Assembly (NCBI RefSeq): GCF_000346465.2 | Contig: NC_034014.1 | Coordinates: 4,612,461 to 4,676,460, forward strand | Reading direction: 5' to 3' | Origin: Prunus persica | Lineage: Eukaryota > Streptophyta > Magnoliopsida > Rosales > Rosaceae | DNA length: 64,000 bases | Part shown: piece after piece, positions 21,733 through 32,313 of the stretch | Numbering within the stretch: the stretch's first letter is position 1 | How the letters are laid out: every line of letters begins with the position of its first letter | Made by a program: the position numbers and the translations under genes | Notes under the pieces: generated by a model | What the model saw: the letters and a program-made list of their open reading frames with translations, nothing else | What the model was told of the DNA's origin: nothing | Database searches by the model: none

Positions 21733-23737
21733 CTACAAGTTATAAGAAACTTTTATGTTGAAAAATGTACCATTTTGTATAGAGAAGCCGGTAGCGTTGG
21801 GTCGGGGTAGCTCACCAACTCGGTCGAAGTGAACTTTCAAGGCTTGCACTACCTTAGCGGGTATAAGAACAGGGGAACATCCTGTAGACGATAAAAGAGC
21901 CGAAATGTAACCATATATCATGATCATTCTTGTGTAATTCACAAGTCTTTACATAGGCTTATGCCGTCATATTTAAACAAAATTACTATAGATGATTTGA
22001 CAATATAACATGTGAAATTATGTGAAAATATCTCAATTACCTAAAAAGAAGTTGCTCAATTATTTTGAAGCCAATTTTGAAAGGATAAATAAATAAATAA
22101 ATAAAACAGAATCAATTTTGGCCAAACCCTAAGCAAGTGGACCAGAGAGGAAAGAAAGATTCCATTTCACACCAGTCACTAGCGTGCAACAATTTTGGCC
22201 ACTACCGAATTTGTGATTCGGGGCCAAAAGGAATCTTGAGAATGAAAGAACCCCAATTCTTCATTAGATCCAGGGTCAAACCGAAAGATGCAACACATAA
22301 TTAAATATCTTAATTTCTAACATGGGATAGGTGATATTCCACTTCAAACCCAACCACTCCAACGACTAAGAAACCACAATTAAGTTTTAACACCCAAACA
22401 AAATACCACTAATTATTCTGCTAATTACCAACCCAAATTGACAAATTAACAAATTAAAGTTTTGATTAATTATGTGTACCTTTTTTCTTGGGTGATTGTG
22501 ACGCGTTACCAATAACACAAGGCAAAAAGACACCTGTCCCACAAGACGACCTGGTTTTCGAACCAGACCCCCCAAGGAAAACGGCCCTCATACCCGGACT
22601 TGCCTGCTGGCTCATCCATGGGTTTGAAGCTGCAGGCAGTCCAAATTGTGTAGGAGACCTTGACCTTCCACAAGCTCCTCCTTTGTGCTGGTGCTTATAG
22701 TTAGTAGGCTCAAATTGTTGATTACCAATATTGGCTTGCCTTCCTCTACTACTTGACCCTTGTTTGCTTGAAATTTTCTCTTGCTTTACCCTATGATAGG
22801 CCTCAAGTTTCTGGCCAAAGTAGGAAATGTTTGAGTAAGATATATTATAAAATATCGAAAATGCATCATATACTGTGTATTATGTGTCGTATATTTGTTA
22901 CCGGTCAATTATTTAAAAATTTAAAAATATATTCATATCGAGAATGTATCATGTACTGTAAATTAGTATCCGTTACAAGTCTTTAAACTTATAAACAGTA
23001 TCAAATATTACCCAAAAGTTAGATTTAACTTATTACCTGAAAATCTTGGCTTTGATCAAAAGTTAGACCTTGCTTTGAGCAAGATCTAACACCTGAGTTC
23101 TCAGCTACTTTGGTACACGTGCTTGCTCCCTGAGGAGAATTTAACCCTTGGTTGGTTATATCTAATTTGTCCAACTTTTTCAAAACGTCAGCGTACGTGC
23201 AGCTATTCCAAGCGTGGTTTTTGACTGGTGTTGCTGGTGGCGTTGGTTCCAGAGATGATCCTTCTGGGCTACCATAGCTCGAACCCAGCGGTGACCACAG
23301 TGTTGAGTACTGTGGCCAACCAACAGAACCCAATAACTGAAAAAACAAAAATTAGTACAAATAAACTTCAGTTAATTAATTAGTCTTATAAATATTTTTG
23401 ATACCAACGATATTGAAAGAGAGAGATTCAAACACAGTACCTCGAGTGTAAGGTTAATCATTTTTATACGTACCTCTTGGTTTTTCTGAGAGCTAATATT
23501 GGCTTTGTCATGGTCATCTTGAAGCATGTAGTGAGTCATCTGGCGAGTCAACTCAGCAATGTAATCGTCTTCCTCATCAGTGGTATCAGCTGACTCGGAG
23601 GAAACGAGTTCATCCTCAAGCACAGAAGACGAAGAAGAAGAGCTAAAATCTGATGACCCAATGAACCCTTTGGCAGCAGCTTTAAAATCCCAGTCCTTGT
23701 AGTTGGGTTTGGAGGAGGAGCACTCAAAATCCACCAT
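21733..23737 (-). CDS. Uncharacterised plant-specific protein (347 aa)
   Basis: Four exons with GT..AG introns give one continuous frame: 23474-23737, 23037-23336, 22480-22810 and 21733-21881, totalling 348 codons with stop. The protein starts MVDFECSSSKPNYKDWDF and has an acidic, Ser-rich N-terminal part (FSSSSSSSVLEDELVSSES). A likely helical segment EEDDYIAELTRQMTHYMLQD follows, then a Gln/Ser/Gly-rich middle (KLEAYHRVKQEKISSKQ). The C-terminal block has CGTGVFLP and GCSPVLIPAKVVQALKVHFD. That last block is conserved in a plant protein family of unknown role; I recall no function and assign none. No signal peptide or membrane segment is visible, so a cytosolic or nuclear location is likely. 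A GA microsatellite lies just upstream of the start codon. Confidence 0.85.
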
Positions 23738-23766
23738 AGCAATTAACTTGCTTAATAACAATTAGC

Positions 23767-23771
<5 letters not shown>

Positions 23772-23803
<32 letters not shown>
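23772..23803. repeat. (GA)n microsatellite in the 5' leader
   Basis: A GA run of about 32 bases lies 35 bp upstream of the start codon of the minus-strand gene at 23737, so it reads as CT in the transcript leader. Confidence 0.9.
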
Positions 23804-23805
<2 letters not shown>

Positions 23806-25108
23806 GAGATGGGTTGGGTTTGATTTGATAAGAGAATATGTGATTTATATGATTAGAAGCAGCTCAAGAAAGCTAGAATAGGGGTCAAAAGTAAGTGTTT
23901 TAAAGAAGACATGGGTGGGACCCAGTAGGTAATTAAGTGGGTCCAGTGTCACGTATGATATATTAGTAGCTGTAGTTATTGTTTGGTATGTTGTGTTTCA
24001 GAAGGGTTGGGCATCGGTAGTTGGACCGTTTTGTCCAGCTGTGCTATCCTCCGTCCGTCCAATCGTTAGATAGATTTGCGGTGCCCTCTATCCATCTACA
24101 TCCCACCGAACCACCGTTAAACCTAGATAAGCTTTTCATGTATTGTGCCTTATCAAATTGTTCATGAGAATTTTACTTCCTTAGATCATGGAAATTTTCT
24201 TTCATTCCAATCATGGAAATTTTATTTCAATCAGTCATGTAAATTTTCTTTCATCCAATAATGAAAGTCTACAAACGAAAATGTAATTATTTAATTGTGA
24301 TCTAATAAGTAGACTAAACAAAATGAATTCACTGCAATCGTCTAATTGTGGTTGAAAAATAAAGAATTTTGTCTTATGATTTGGTTTTGATAGTTTTTTT
24401 TCTTCTTTCAAAGATGATCTTTGAAAGAAAACTTGAAAAATGAACGACTAGATTATGAAATTGCATTTTTACAAGTTTCGTCCTAAAAAAATTATTTGTG
24501 GTTATGATTATAAGAAAATGTATGCTGAACTATTTTTTGTAAATAAGTTTGGTAAAATATTACGAATTTGCTTATGCATTAAGTATTATCAGTTGTTTAA
24601 TGGTATGTTTTCAAAAGATAATATAGTCACAAATGGTTAGGGTTAGGTCGTGTCAATGTGTCATGACCACCAATATGGTTGAGGGTTGATGCGGTTCAGT
24701 GTTGACTATTTGGCCACCGCGACATTCTTTTCATTGTTTTTCTTTCTGTGTATATTTTTTGTGGCTTGCCATGCACACGACCGACAATAACCTTTCAACA
24801 ATGCAGAGAATAAATAAGGAAATAAATGTTGTCAAGTACATATAAACGTGGAATAGCTGGATCTTTGAAAGTAGCCCACTTCTTCTGGTGCATATACGAT
24901 TCTGAATCTGGTTTTAAATTTGGCGATTTTGTCAACGATTTCTGCAGGTTATGCCCCACTTGGGCTACTATAAAGCCGAAATATCTGCAGCTTTCATTGT
25001 ATCAAAGGTTGCATGTATAGCCCAACAAGTTCCACAGTCGGGCTCTCTCGTGACCAAGGCCTAAAGTTCTCCCTTTACTTTTTGGTGTCCCTATGAAACC
25101 ATGGTGCT
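23804..25108. other. Intergenic, no gene recognised
   Basis: The left part is the promoter region of the minus-strand gene ending at 23737. The remainder is AT-rich with short open frames only. No terminal repeats or structural RNA were recognised. Confidence 0.4.
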
Positions 25109-25114
25109 TTCTAG

Positions 25115-25814
25115 GTAGGGTTCGTTATTGGACCGGAGGTTGGATCGGGCTGGCCTGAATTTTTTGAATTCATGTCGGGTTTCATATATTTTTAAATTTT
25201 GGGCTGGACTAAAGTTTCAAATGCCAAAATTCAAGCCTTCCCATTGAGTCGGGCCTAATCGGGTTTGGTGGGCCGGGTAGCCCATGAGCCTAGATGAGTC
25301 GGCCCTTTAAAAAAAGTTATATTTTTTTATTACACATTTTTAGACAACATTAAAAATATTAACTTAATTCATAACATGTGTAAAACAAAAAAACAAGTTT
25401 ATTAATTTAAGCTGCATATTATATTATTTCAATTTAGTATACAATAAGGTTAGGGAGTACACTTGGATGTTGGTTGTAGTTCAATGTCTTTTATAAATTT
25501 TTGTTACAAATTTTTAGACAAACATTTAAAAAGTTAACTTAATTTATAAGATGTGTAAACAAAATAAAAAGTTTATTAAGTTATCCTACATATTATATTA
25601 ATTTGATTAAGCTTAAAATGAGGTTAAGGAGTGCATAAATTAAGTTTTTTTTTTTAAAGGGCCTAGACGAGCGGGGCCGTGAGTGAGGTGATGGTTTCAA
25701 ATCCTAAGCCGAAGTCTTATCCAATTCAAGAGCAGGCCAGACCGGACTTTGACCCATCATGCCTCGAGCTACCCACTTCGACCAATGGACTTAGGGCCAA
25801 ATGATGATCCCTAC
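25115..25814. mobile_element. hAT-like non-autonomous element (candidate)
   Basis: Left end GTAGGGTTCGTTATTGGACC and, read inward from the right, GTAGGGATCATCATTTGGCCC form an imperfect inverted repeat. TTCTAG borders both ends (25109-25114 and 25815-25820), but the full 8-bp duplication expected for hAT elements is not exact. The interior has GC-rich subterminal parts (GGGCCGGGTAGCCCATGAG) and two imperfect direct copies of an AT-rich block of about 140 bp (near 25327 and 25503). There is no coding sequence. Confidence 0.55.
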
Positions 25815-25820
25815 TTCTAG

Positions 25821-26342
25821 ACTTGGTATATTGTGAATGCTAAAGTTAAGATGTATACAAAAACCGTAATAGAATTTTACAAAAATGAATACAAATTTAC
25901 CTTTGGAGAATTTAGAGTTAGAGTGTACATTGGATTGAAACTTTTATTCAAATTCTAAAAGTTTCTGTTATTATCGAACATCCAAGTATCCGCACAAAGA
26001 CTAATCGATATTTTGACCTCTTCTAGAATCTTTTACTTATGTTAATAATCATAACCATAAATGTTTAAGGTAATTTATCTTTGACATTACGCCGCAATGT
26101 TACGATCACATATGAAAGAGTTTTTCTAATAGTTTGCAACTTATAGAGTGCAGTGTTGAAAGAGAGAACTTGGGAAGAATATATCAAGCTAGTGTAGAAA
26201 AGAGCAAGAAGGATACTTCTTCTCCTGTCGTCTCCATCAATTGTATAATTTGTTCAGCCAGTGGACTGTTTGTTGAGATGTCTCACTCAATATTCAACCT
26301 TTGGACTAGTCCCCCTCTTATCTTTTATTAGGGAAGAGATCA

Positions 26343-26377
<35 letters not shown>

Positions 26378-26609
26378 TTATGTAAGAGTATTTCCGCACC
26401 ACCAACCAGTCCTAAACCAGAGAATAGCAGATCAGTATGTCATAAATAAAAAAGCCAAAAAATAAAAATAAAAAAAACCCGGACTTTAAATAAAATTCAA
26501 AGCCCCACCGAAAGTTCAACGCTCAGATCTATCTCCTAACTTCTTCTATCATATTCCTCAGGGCTCAGAGCACTTGTTTTTTTATTTTCTACTTTTATAA
26601 TTCATCGAG
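25821..26609. other. Intergenic upstream of the universal stress protein gene
   Basis: An (AT)15 microsatellite lies at 26346-26375. The last 200 bp should hold the promoter and leader of the universal stress protein gene; I identified no confident TATA box. Confidence 0.4.
26346..26375. repeat. (AT)15 microsatellite
   Basis: Uninterrupted AT run upstream of the universal stress protein gene. Confidence 0.95.
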
Positions 26610-27410
26610 ATGACAAGAGATAGAAACATAGGGGTGGCCGTCGATTTCTCAAAGGGAAGCAAGATTGCTCTGAAATGGGCTATCAATAATCTGGCTCATG
26701 AAAAGGGTGACACCTTGTATGCTATCCATGTCAAGCCCTCTCAGGGCGATGAGAGCCGCAACCTTCTTTGGTCCACCACCGGATCACGTACTTTACTTAT
26801 ACATCATATCTTATTAATTTACTAAGCTTTATTATATGTTCTGGATGATGTGTTCGGATTTTTTCAGCTCGGAATGTGTATGTATGCAGCTCTGATTCCA
26901 TTGGAGGAGTTCCGTCAAAAAGCGGTGATGGAGAACTATGAAGTCGAGGTCGATCCGGAGGTCTTGGACTTGCTTGACACTGCACACAGGCAGAAACATG
27001 TATGTTATCAGACTGTTAATCGATCAACGATTTAAATTGATGATAATTTGACACGATAACTTATCAGACTGTTTGACGAGAGAACATTTAAGTATGATTC
27101 GTACACTGAATTTGTGTGAATTGATTTTAGGTGACGGTGGTGGCAAAGCTTTACTGGGGTGATGCGAGAGAGAAACTTTGTGGGGCAGTCGAAGATCTAA
27201 AGCTTGACTGCTTGGTCCTTGGAAGCAGGGGACTTGGTACCATCCAAAGGTATATTTACAGCCAATACATCAAATTCAAACACTTGATGGTTAGTATTAA
27301 ATAATTATTTGTGCTTTGTTGAATTTAGGGTGCTGCTGGGAAGTGTGTCCAGCTACGTTATGGCAAATGCAACCTGCGCCGTCACCATTGTCAAGGATCA
27401 CAGTGCTTAA
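26610..27410 (+). CDS. Universal stress protein (UspA-type), 162 aa
   Basis: Four exons with GT..AG borders: 26610-26787, 26890-26999, 27131-27249 and 27329-27410, totalling 163 codons. The acceptor of exon 2 was placed after TGTATGCAG because this restores the family wording [13 protein letters not shown]. The protein starts [18 protein letters not shown] and is a single UspA domain. The nucleotide-binding loop is visible as [23 protein letters not shown], matching G2xG9xG(S/T), so ATP binding is likely. It ends [11 protein letters not shown]. Plant proteins of this kind are small soluble stress-responsive proteins; the exact role is unknown. No signal peptide is seen. Confidence 0.93.
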
Positions 27411-28563
27411 TTAATTAAGATTGTACAATAAACATAGCTTGTGTTGTGTTTCTTTCAGCTTAAGACCAGTCAGATTGAGACTTGTGATCAATGTGATAGT
27501 GGTACCGCTACATCTACATGTTAATTTTATATGCAAAGTTTCAAGGATGTATTCCATAAGTTTATTTATATCTATCTGTTGATGAAGTGCAATAAGGACA
27601 ATCGTTGAAATCAATAATAAAGTTCCTTTGTTTTAAGGATTATTCATGCAAAACCTTTCGCTCAATTGGAAATTGTTTAACAATTATCCACAATTTCGTT
27701 TCTTTTTTACTTAACAAATTACGATTTTTCTGCCCATTTTCAATGACTAATTTTTAAAGAAATTTTTTTGGTATGGATAATTCTTCATTCTTGAAGAATG
27801 ATCTCAAGTATAGGCGGTTCCAATCGTTGAAATATACTCAAAAAAGAATGTAAGCACTTTTTTTACCATATGGACATCCTTAACATTTAAAAAAAGTCAT
27901 GTTAGTTAACAACTTTTTTGAATCAAGATAATGATGATGGGTCTCTATCTCATTTAATTCAAACTCATCAATTTAATCTTCCAAGCGTGACACCTAAATC
28001 TTATAAAAAGTTAGCCGTATAACATTAGGGACATGATGTCATTGCTTGGGACTAACTAGCCCCAGCAAAAAGGATAAGATACTATATTAGATGTACCGAA
28101 AAGCAATGTATCAAAACCCAGAAAAAAGCAACCAAAAAATAAAATAAAATTGCAATGTATCAAAGTGACAATTAGCCTTTTTTTTTGATGAGATAGGGGG
28201 GACAAACTCCAAAAAGAAACGACAACTAACTAGTACAGATTAAGCGAAGTCTAACAACACCTAAAAAATCATCCTTCAAGAAAAAGCTAACCCAAGCAGA
28301 GGCCTCATCCAAATAACTAACCCCCAAATCCAAGTTAAAACTCCAGTTAACCATATGATCAGTTAGCCATGTTCTTCTGAAATAGTGTAAATGCCTCCTA
28401 GTTCAATGGATACAATTATAACAAAACAATGCCAGAAAAAATTTATTTTAGCGCCATATTTTTAATAGAAATGAGAGCCATCTATTATAAGGTAGATAAA
28501 AAGTTTTGATCTCTCTTACAATTGTACTGTTAAATAAAACGGAAGTTGATAAATAATCAACAA
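27411..28563. other. Intergenic, no gene recognised
   Basis: The first 230 bp likely hold the 3' untranslated region of the universal stress protein gene. The rest is AT-rich without features I recognise. Confidence 0.4.
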
Positions 28564-28635
28564 GTCGTTGTAGTATAGTGGTAAGTATTCCCGCCTGTCA
28601 CGCGGGTGACCCGGGTTCGATCCCCGGCAACGGCG
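28564..28635 (+). tRNA. tRNA-Asp (GUC)
   Basis: The 72-nt sequence folds as a complete tRNA. The acceptor stem GTCGTTG pairs with CAACGGC (discriminator G at 28635). Box A is TAGTATAGTGGT and box B is GGTTCGATCCC, and the anticodon loop CTGTCAC carries GTC. There is no intron and CCA is not encoded. A T-run starting four bases downstream (28639 onward) is the Pol III terminator. A CAA triplet just upstream (28559-28563) matches the usual plant tRNA transcription start. The 3' end CCCCGGCAACGGCG plus CCA is complementary, with one mismatch, to the primer binding site of the retrotransposon at 51200. Confidence 0.98.
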
Positions 28636-28853
28636 CAATTTTTTTGCTTTTTTCAAACTTTTTTTTCCCCCAACCACTCTCACGTGTCTTTGGCTTTGCT
28701 TCATCCCCTTCCTTCGTTCCTTGTCTGAAAAAACACGTTACCCCAGAAAAGAGAAAACACACGCTACTCTCAGTTCCAATTTCAAGCTTCAAAGCCACGT
28801 TTTCCATTATATCGCTACAAAACAAAACAACCCAACGTCCTATTATTTCTTCA

Positions 28854-28893
28854 AAAACGGAGAAAACATTACAAAAAATGTTTTCTCCGTTTT
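28854..28893 (+). other. Perfect 17-bp inverted repeat in a 5' leader
   Basis: AAAACGGAGAAAACATT (28854-28870) and its exact reverse complement (28877-28893) are separated by a six-base loop, ACAAAA. The hairpin ends 43 bases upstream of the start codon at 28937, so it would form a stable stem in the leader of that transcript if transcription starts upstream of it. Confidence 0.9.
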
Positions 28894-28936
28894 CATTTCC
28901 ACCGCCGCCGCCGCCACAAAAACCGCGAAGACGGAA

Positions 28937-29503
28937 ATGTCCGACGTCTCACGCCGTCTAACAACCACGACGCGCATACACATAATGGCCTTAGACGGCA
29001 TCGTTAACGTCAACTCACTCTTCTCCTTCGCGATCTTCGTCGGCCTCAATTGGTACCCCACCACCGACCCCGCCGCCATGCTCATCGGCTCCGACAAGGC
29101 TTGCGCCGCCCGGGCCGACTCGGCCGAGGGTCTCATTGCTTTCCACGTGTACTCCTTCAGCTCCTTCCTCTTCTCCAGCCTAGTCGCCCTCGCTCTCAAG
29201 CAAGCCATCAAGATCAGCCGAGCCGCCGGCCACGACGGCGGCTACGGGTACCACGTCCGTGGCACCAACATGGGTAATTTGAACAGGGTCGCTTTGCGGG
29301 TCGGGACGTTGGTTTCGGCTTTCGGGTCGGTTTTTGGATGTGGGTTTTTGATGATGGCTCTGGTGGACTTGGTTCAGATCAAATTGGGGAGGTTGGGTTG
29401 TGGGAGTTTCTACACTTTGGCTGCAATTGGTCCTCTGGTGACTTTGGTTCCTCTGGCCCTCGTCATCTATGTGTTTCTTGTGCTACACGCTTTTACTCGA
29501 TAG
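28937..29503 (+). CDS. Plant integral membrane protein, 188 aa, four TM segments
   Basis: This is a single-exon gene. The start at 28937 was chosen over an upstream in-frame ATG at 28721, because the protein from MSDVSRRLTTTTRIHIMALDG onward looks conserved and the upstream part is low in complexity and contains the hairpin. Hydrophobic segments lie at about residues 18-36 (LFSFAIFVGLNW), 69-85 (FSSFLFSSLVALAL), 122-146 (FGSVFGCGFLMMALVDL) and 155-182 (FYTLAAIGPLVTLVPLALVIYVFLVL). Local G+C is high in the first half. It resembles from memory the plant family annotated as MEE60 (maternal effect embryo arrest), but I cannot verify this and assign no function. The cell membrane is likely; which one is unknown. 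Confidence 0.78.
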   Translation: MSDVSRRLTTTTRIHIMALDGIVNVNSLFSFAIFVGLNWYPTTDPAAMLIGSDKACAARADSAEGLIAFHVYSFSSFLFSSLVALALKQAIKISRAAGHDGGYGYHVRGTNMGNLNRVALRVGTLVSAFGSVFGCGFLMMALVDLVQIKLGRLGCGSFYTLAAIGPLVTLVPLALVIYVFLVLHAFTR

Positions 29504-29863
29504 AAAAGTATAAATCCATGAAAAGGGAAGTTGAATTTATATTTTTTATCTGTAGAGACAAATTGTTCATATATGAATTTATTAAGGCTTGAAATTTGGA
29601 TTGTTGGGTAGGCCAAAATGAATATATGAAGTCAATGGATGTTGCTTCTGTGACAAGGTTCGTATTTCTTCATAAACAATCTTTCGAGATTGCCAATTTG
29701 TATAGGATCTACTTCTCTTGTACATTTAGTCTTGTAGGTGGCCATGTGCAGATGCCATTTGAATCAGAAACAGAGGAAAAGAGTTCTCGAAGATTTGTTC
29801 TTTCTTTTTCTTCTTGTTGTACACTTTGTATAGTTGTAAATTTTACTTTAGTATACTTCTTCA
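29504..29863. other. Spacer between two same-strand genes
   Basis: This spacer of about 360 bp must contain the 3' end of the membrane-protein gene and the promoter and leader of the glycosyltransferase gene. A TATA-like element is not obvious. Confidence 0.4.
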
Positions 29864-31321
29864 ATGGCGAAGGATTCAGTTACTGTGTTGAACTTTCGGC
29901 GTCTTTGTTGCATCGTCTTGGTGTTCTGTGCGTGGTCATTTATCTCATTCATTTACTGGTGCCATTACTATGGTCCAGGCTACTCTCTATACCAAAAAAT
30001 GGAGCTGAAGCAAAACCAAATCAATGACCTCCTTGCATTCCCTTCTGCATGGAATCAGCTTGCTTTTTCCTCAAAACCGCCTCCGAAGCTTCTTAAAATT
30101 GCTCTGTTTGTCAAGAAATGGCCTCATAGATCTCAAGCAGGAGGGCTTGAAAGGCATGCCTTGACCCTCCACCTTGCACTTGCCAAAAGGGGTCATGAGC
30201 TTCACATCTTTACCACTTCTTCAAATTCCTCCTTCCCAAGGTACCCGATAAGCAATTTGTATTTTCACCTCTCAAAACCAACTGCTGCTGGGTATCTGGA
30301 CCAAGCTCTGGTTTGGAAGCTGTTTCAAACTCAAAACTCAACAGGAAGGCCTTTTGATGTGATCCACACTGAAAGTGTCGGCCTCTTGCATACTCGATCA
30401 CGTAACCAGACAAACCTGGCTGTTACTTGGCATGGGATTGCATATGAGACTATCCATTCTGACGTCATACAAGAACTTTTGCGCAGCCCTGAAGAACCAC
30501 AGGGATCTGCATTGACTGAAAGAACTATGAAGGTTATTGAAGAGGTGAGGTTTTTCCCCAGTTATGCTCACCATGTTGCTACCAGTGACCATGTTGGAGA
30601 TGTACTCAAGAGGATTTACATGCTCCCGGATGATCGTGTTCACATTATTCTTAACGGTGTCGATGAGGATATTTTCAAGCCAGACATTGCCAAGGGGAAT
30701 GACTTTAAGAAAAAATTTGGGGTACCTGAATCCAGGACACTGGTTTTGGGAATGGCTGGAAGGTTGGTAAAGGATAAAGGGCACCCCTTGATGTTTGAGG
30801 CTTTGAAACAAATGCTCAAGGAAAATGAAGCATTTCGGCAAAGTATTGTGGTTCTGGTTGCTGGTAATGGTCCTTGGGGTGCTAGGTACAGAGATCTTGG
30901 AACTAATGTACTTGTTTTGGGGCCACTGGAACAAGCTCAGCTTGCTGAGTTCTATAACGCAGTCGATATTTTTGTGAACCCGACTCTACGCGCTCAGGGA
31001 TTGGATCATACTTTGTTAGAAGCAATGCTCTCCGGGAAGCCAGTAATGGCAACAAGGCTTGCCAGCATTACAGGTTCTGTGGTTGTTGGCACAGAAGTGG
31101 GATATACATTTTCACCAACAATAACTACACTAAAGACGACCCTCTATAGAGTTTGGAAAGATGGCAGAGGAGACTTAAAGCAGAAAGGCCAGGCAGCAAG
31201 GCAGAGAGGTTTGCAATTGTTCACTGCTACCAAAATGGCTGCTGCTTATGAAAGGCTTTTCCTTTGCATATCCAATGATGAGAACAGAGGGGAGAACTAT
31301 TGTCAATATCAGATTCCATGA
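29864..31321 (+). CDS. GT4-type glycosyltransferase, type II membrane protein, 485 aa
   Basis: This intronless gene encodes a GT-B fold glycosyltransferase of the Glycos_transf_1 (GT4) kind. Residues about 12-31 (LCCIVLVFCAWSFISFIYWC) form a signal anchor, pointing to a Golgi-type type II topology. The N-terminal nucleotide-fold domain has the GGLERHALTLHLALAKRGHE loop. The C-terminal domain begins near ILNGVDEDIFKPD and contains GMAGRLVKDKGH, VLVAGNGPWG and GPLEQAQLAEFYNAVDIFVN, then LDHTLLEAMLSGKPV, where the acidic sugar-nucleotide binding residues normally lie. The donor and acceptor sugars cannot be told from sequence. The length fits a complete protein. The start is the first Met of the conserved frame, and an ORF overlapping upstream in another frame was rejected. 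Confidence 0.92.
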   Translation: MAKDSVTVLNFRRLCCIVLVFCAWSFISFIYWCHYYGPGYSLYQKMELKQNQINDLLAFPSAWNQLAFSSKPPPKLLKIALFVKKWPHRSQAGGLERHALTLHLALAKRGHELHIFTTSSNSSFPRYPISNLYFHLSKPTAAGYLDQALVWKLFQTQNSTGRPFDVIHTESVGLLHTRSRNQTNLAVTWHGIAYETIHSDVIQELLRSPEEPQGSALTERTMKVIEEVRFFPSYAHHVATSDHVGDVLKRIYMLPDDRVHIILNGVDEDIFKPDIAKGNDFKKKFGVPESRTLVLGMAGRLVKDKGHPLMFEALKQMLKENEAFRQSIVVLVAGNGPWGARYRDLGTNVLVLGPLEQAQLAEFYNAVDIFVNPTLRAQGLDHTLLEAMLSGKPVMATRLASITGSVVVGTEVGYTFSPTITTLKTTLYRVWKDGRGDLKQKGQAARQRGLQLFTATKMAAAYERLFLCISNDENRGENYCQYQIP

Positions 31322-32313
31322 CACTAACTTAATTAGCAGATCATTCATATATCTCTAGTCCCCAAGGATGATTATGGTATCAGACTACAACATTGTGAAA
31401 GTTCAGAGAACCAGCTAGTGTAGAAAAATTTTCTTGAAGATGAACTAGAGCCTTGTCACCGGATTTTCGGCGTTAGAGTCAAGCTGTTCTTGGGCTGAAG
31501 ATCCAATCTGTATTGAAGCTGTAAGTATCTTTGACAATTTCCATATGCATTAAATTGGCTGATTGGCCAAGGATAGCTACTGTGCAGGTTCTTTATGACA
31601 TTTTTTTTGTTCTCTGCTCAAATTCCATGTATCCTCTTACTCTCTTGAAGGAAAAAAAAAGTTTGAGTTTTGCTTGACCAGCAACTACGAAAACTTCTAA
31701 TCTAATGGAGATGCAATTAGTCTTCAAGGGTAGCATTTCTTAGCAAAACACCATAATCCCTAAACCCATCATAATGAGAAAACACATTGCACAAGAAACC
31801 AGAGTCACGTCAAGCATATATGTTCATAATAGAAGAGCAAGAAGCTCATACCATTAGCCTGCACGACATCGCAGGCTTTAATTTAACAGGAAAAAAAAAA
31901 AAAAAAAAACTTTTAAACTCAATATAGAAACGTAGTCCAGTAGAGAGTAGTAAGAACTCAACATTTCGGAAACTCAGAACTTCTTGGTAAAACTCCAAAG
32001 AAACAGTTGACCATACCGACATAAAAGCTTTGCAATTCCTGCTCAGCATTTTTTGCAGCCAATGCCCACATCAGCCACTTATTTATATTACACTTCTTCC
32101 ATACTTAAAAAACCTAAGCCTCATGAATACCTGCAAAATGAAAGTACATAAGGTCTGCTTACATCAGCTACTTTCAGACACAATGCTAAAAGACATTCTG
32201 ATTGAAATAAGATGTCAAAATAAAAAGAGCAATCCATTTGGAGAAATGGATATAAAAGTGAATATACCTTGAATAATAGATGAAGAATTCATACAGCCAG
32301 GCAAGGAAAGGTC
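31322..32313. other. Convergent intergenic region
   Basis: This stretch lies between the plus-strand glycosyltransferase and the end of the minus-strand gene at 32314. It should hold both 3' untranslated regions. A T/A-rich tract lies near 31890-31908. No gene is recognised. Confidence 0.4.

Noticed and set aside
28598..28825. Protein-coding ORFs overlapping the tRNA-Asp gene
   Set aside because: They are translations of the tRNA and its flanks; the cloverleaf and terminator explain the sequence.
29596..30027. ORF of 143 codons overlapping the start of the glycosyltransferase
   Set aside because: Different frame, Phe/Ser-rich composition and no conserved motif; the GT frame with its signal anchor is better.
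30398..30934. Antisense ORF of 178 codons inside the glycosyltransferase gene
   Set aside because: Shadow of a strong sense frame; no family features.
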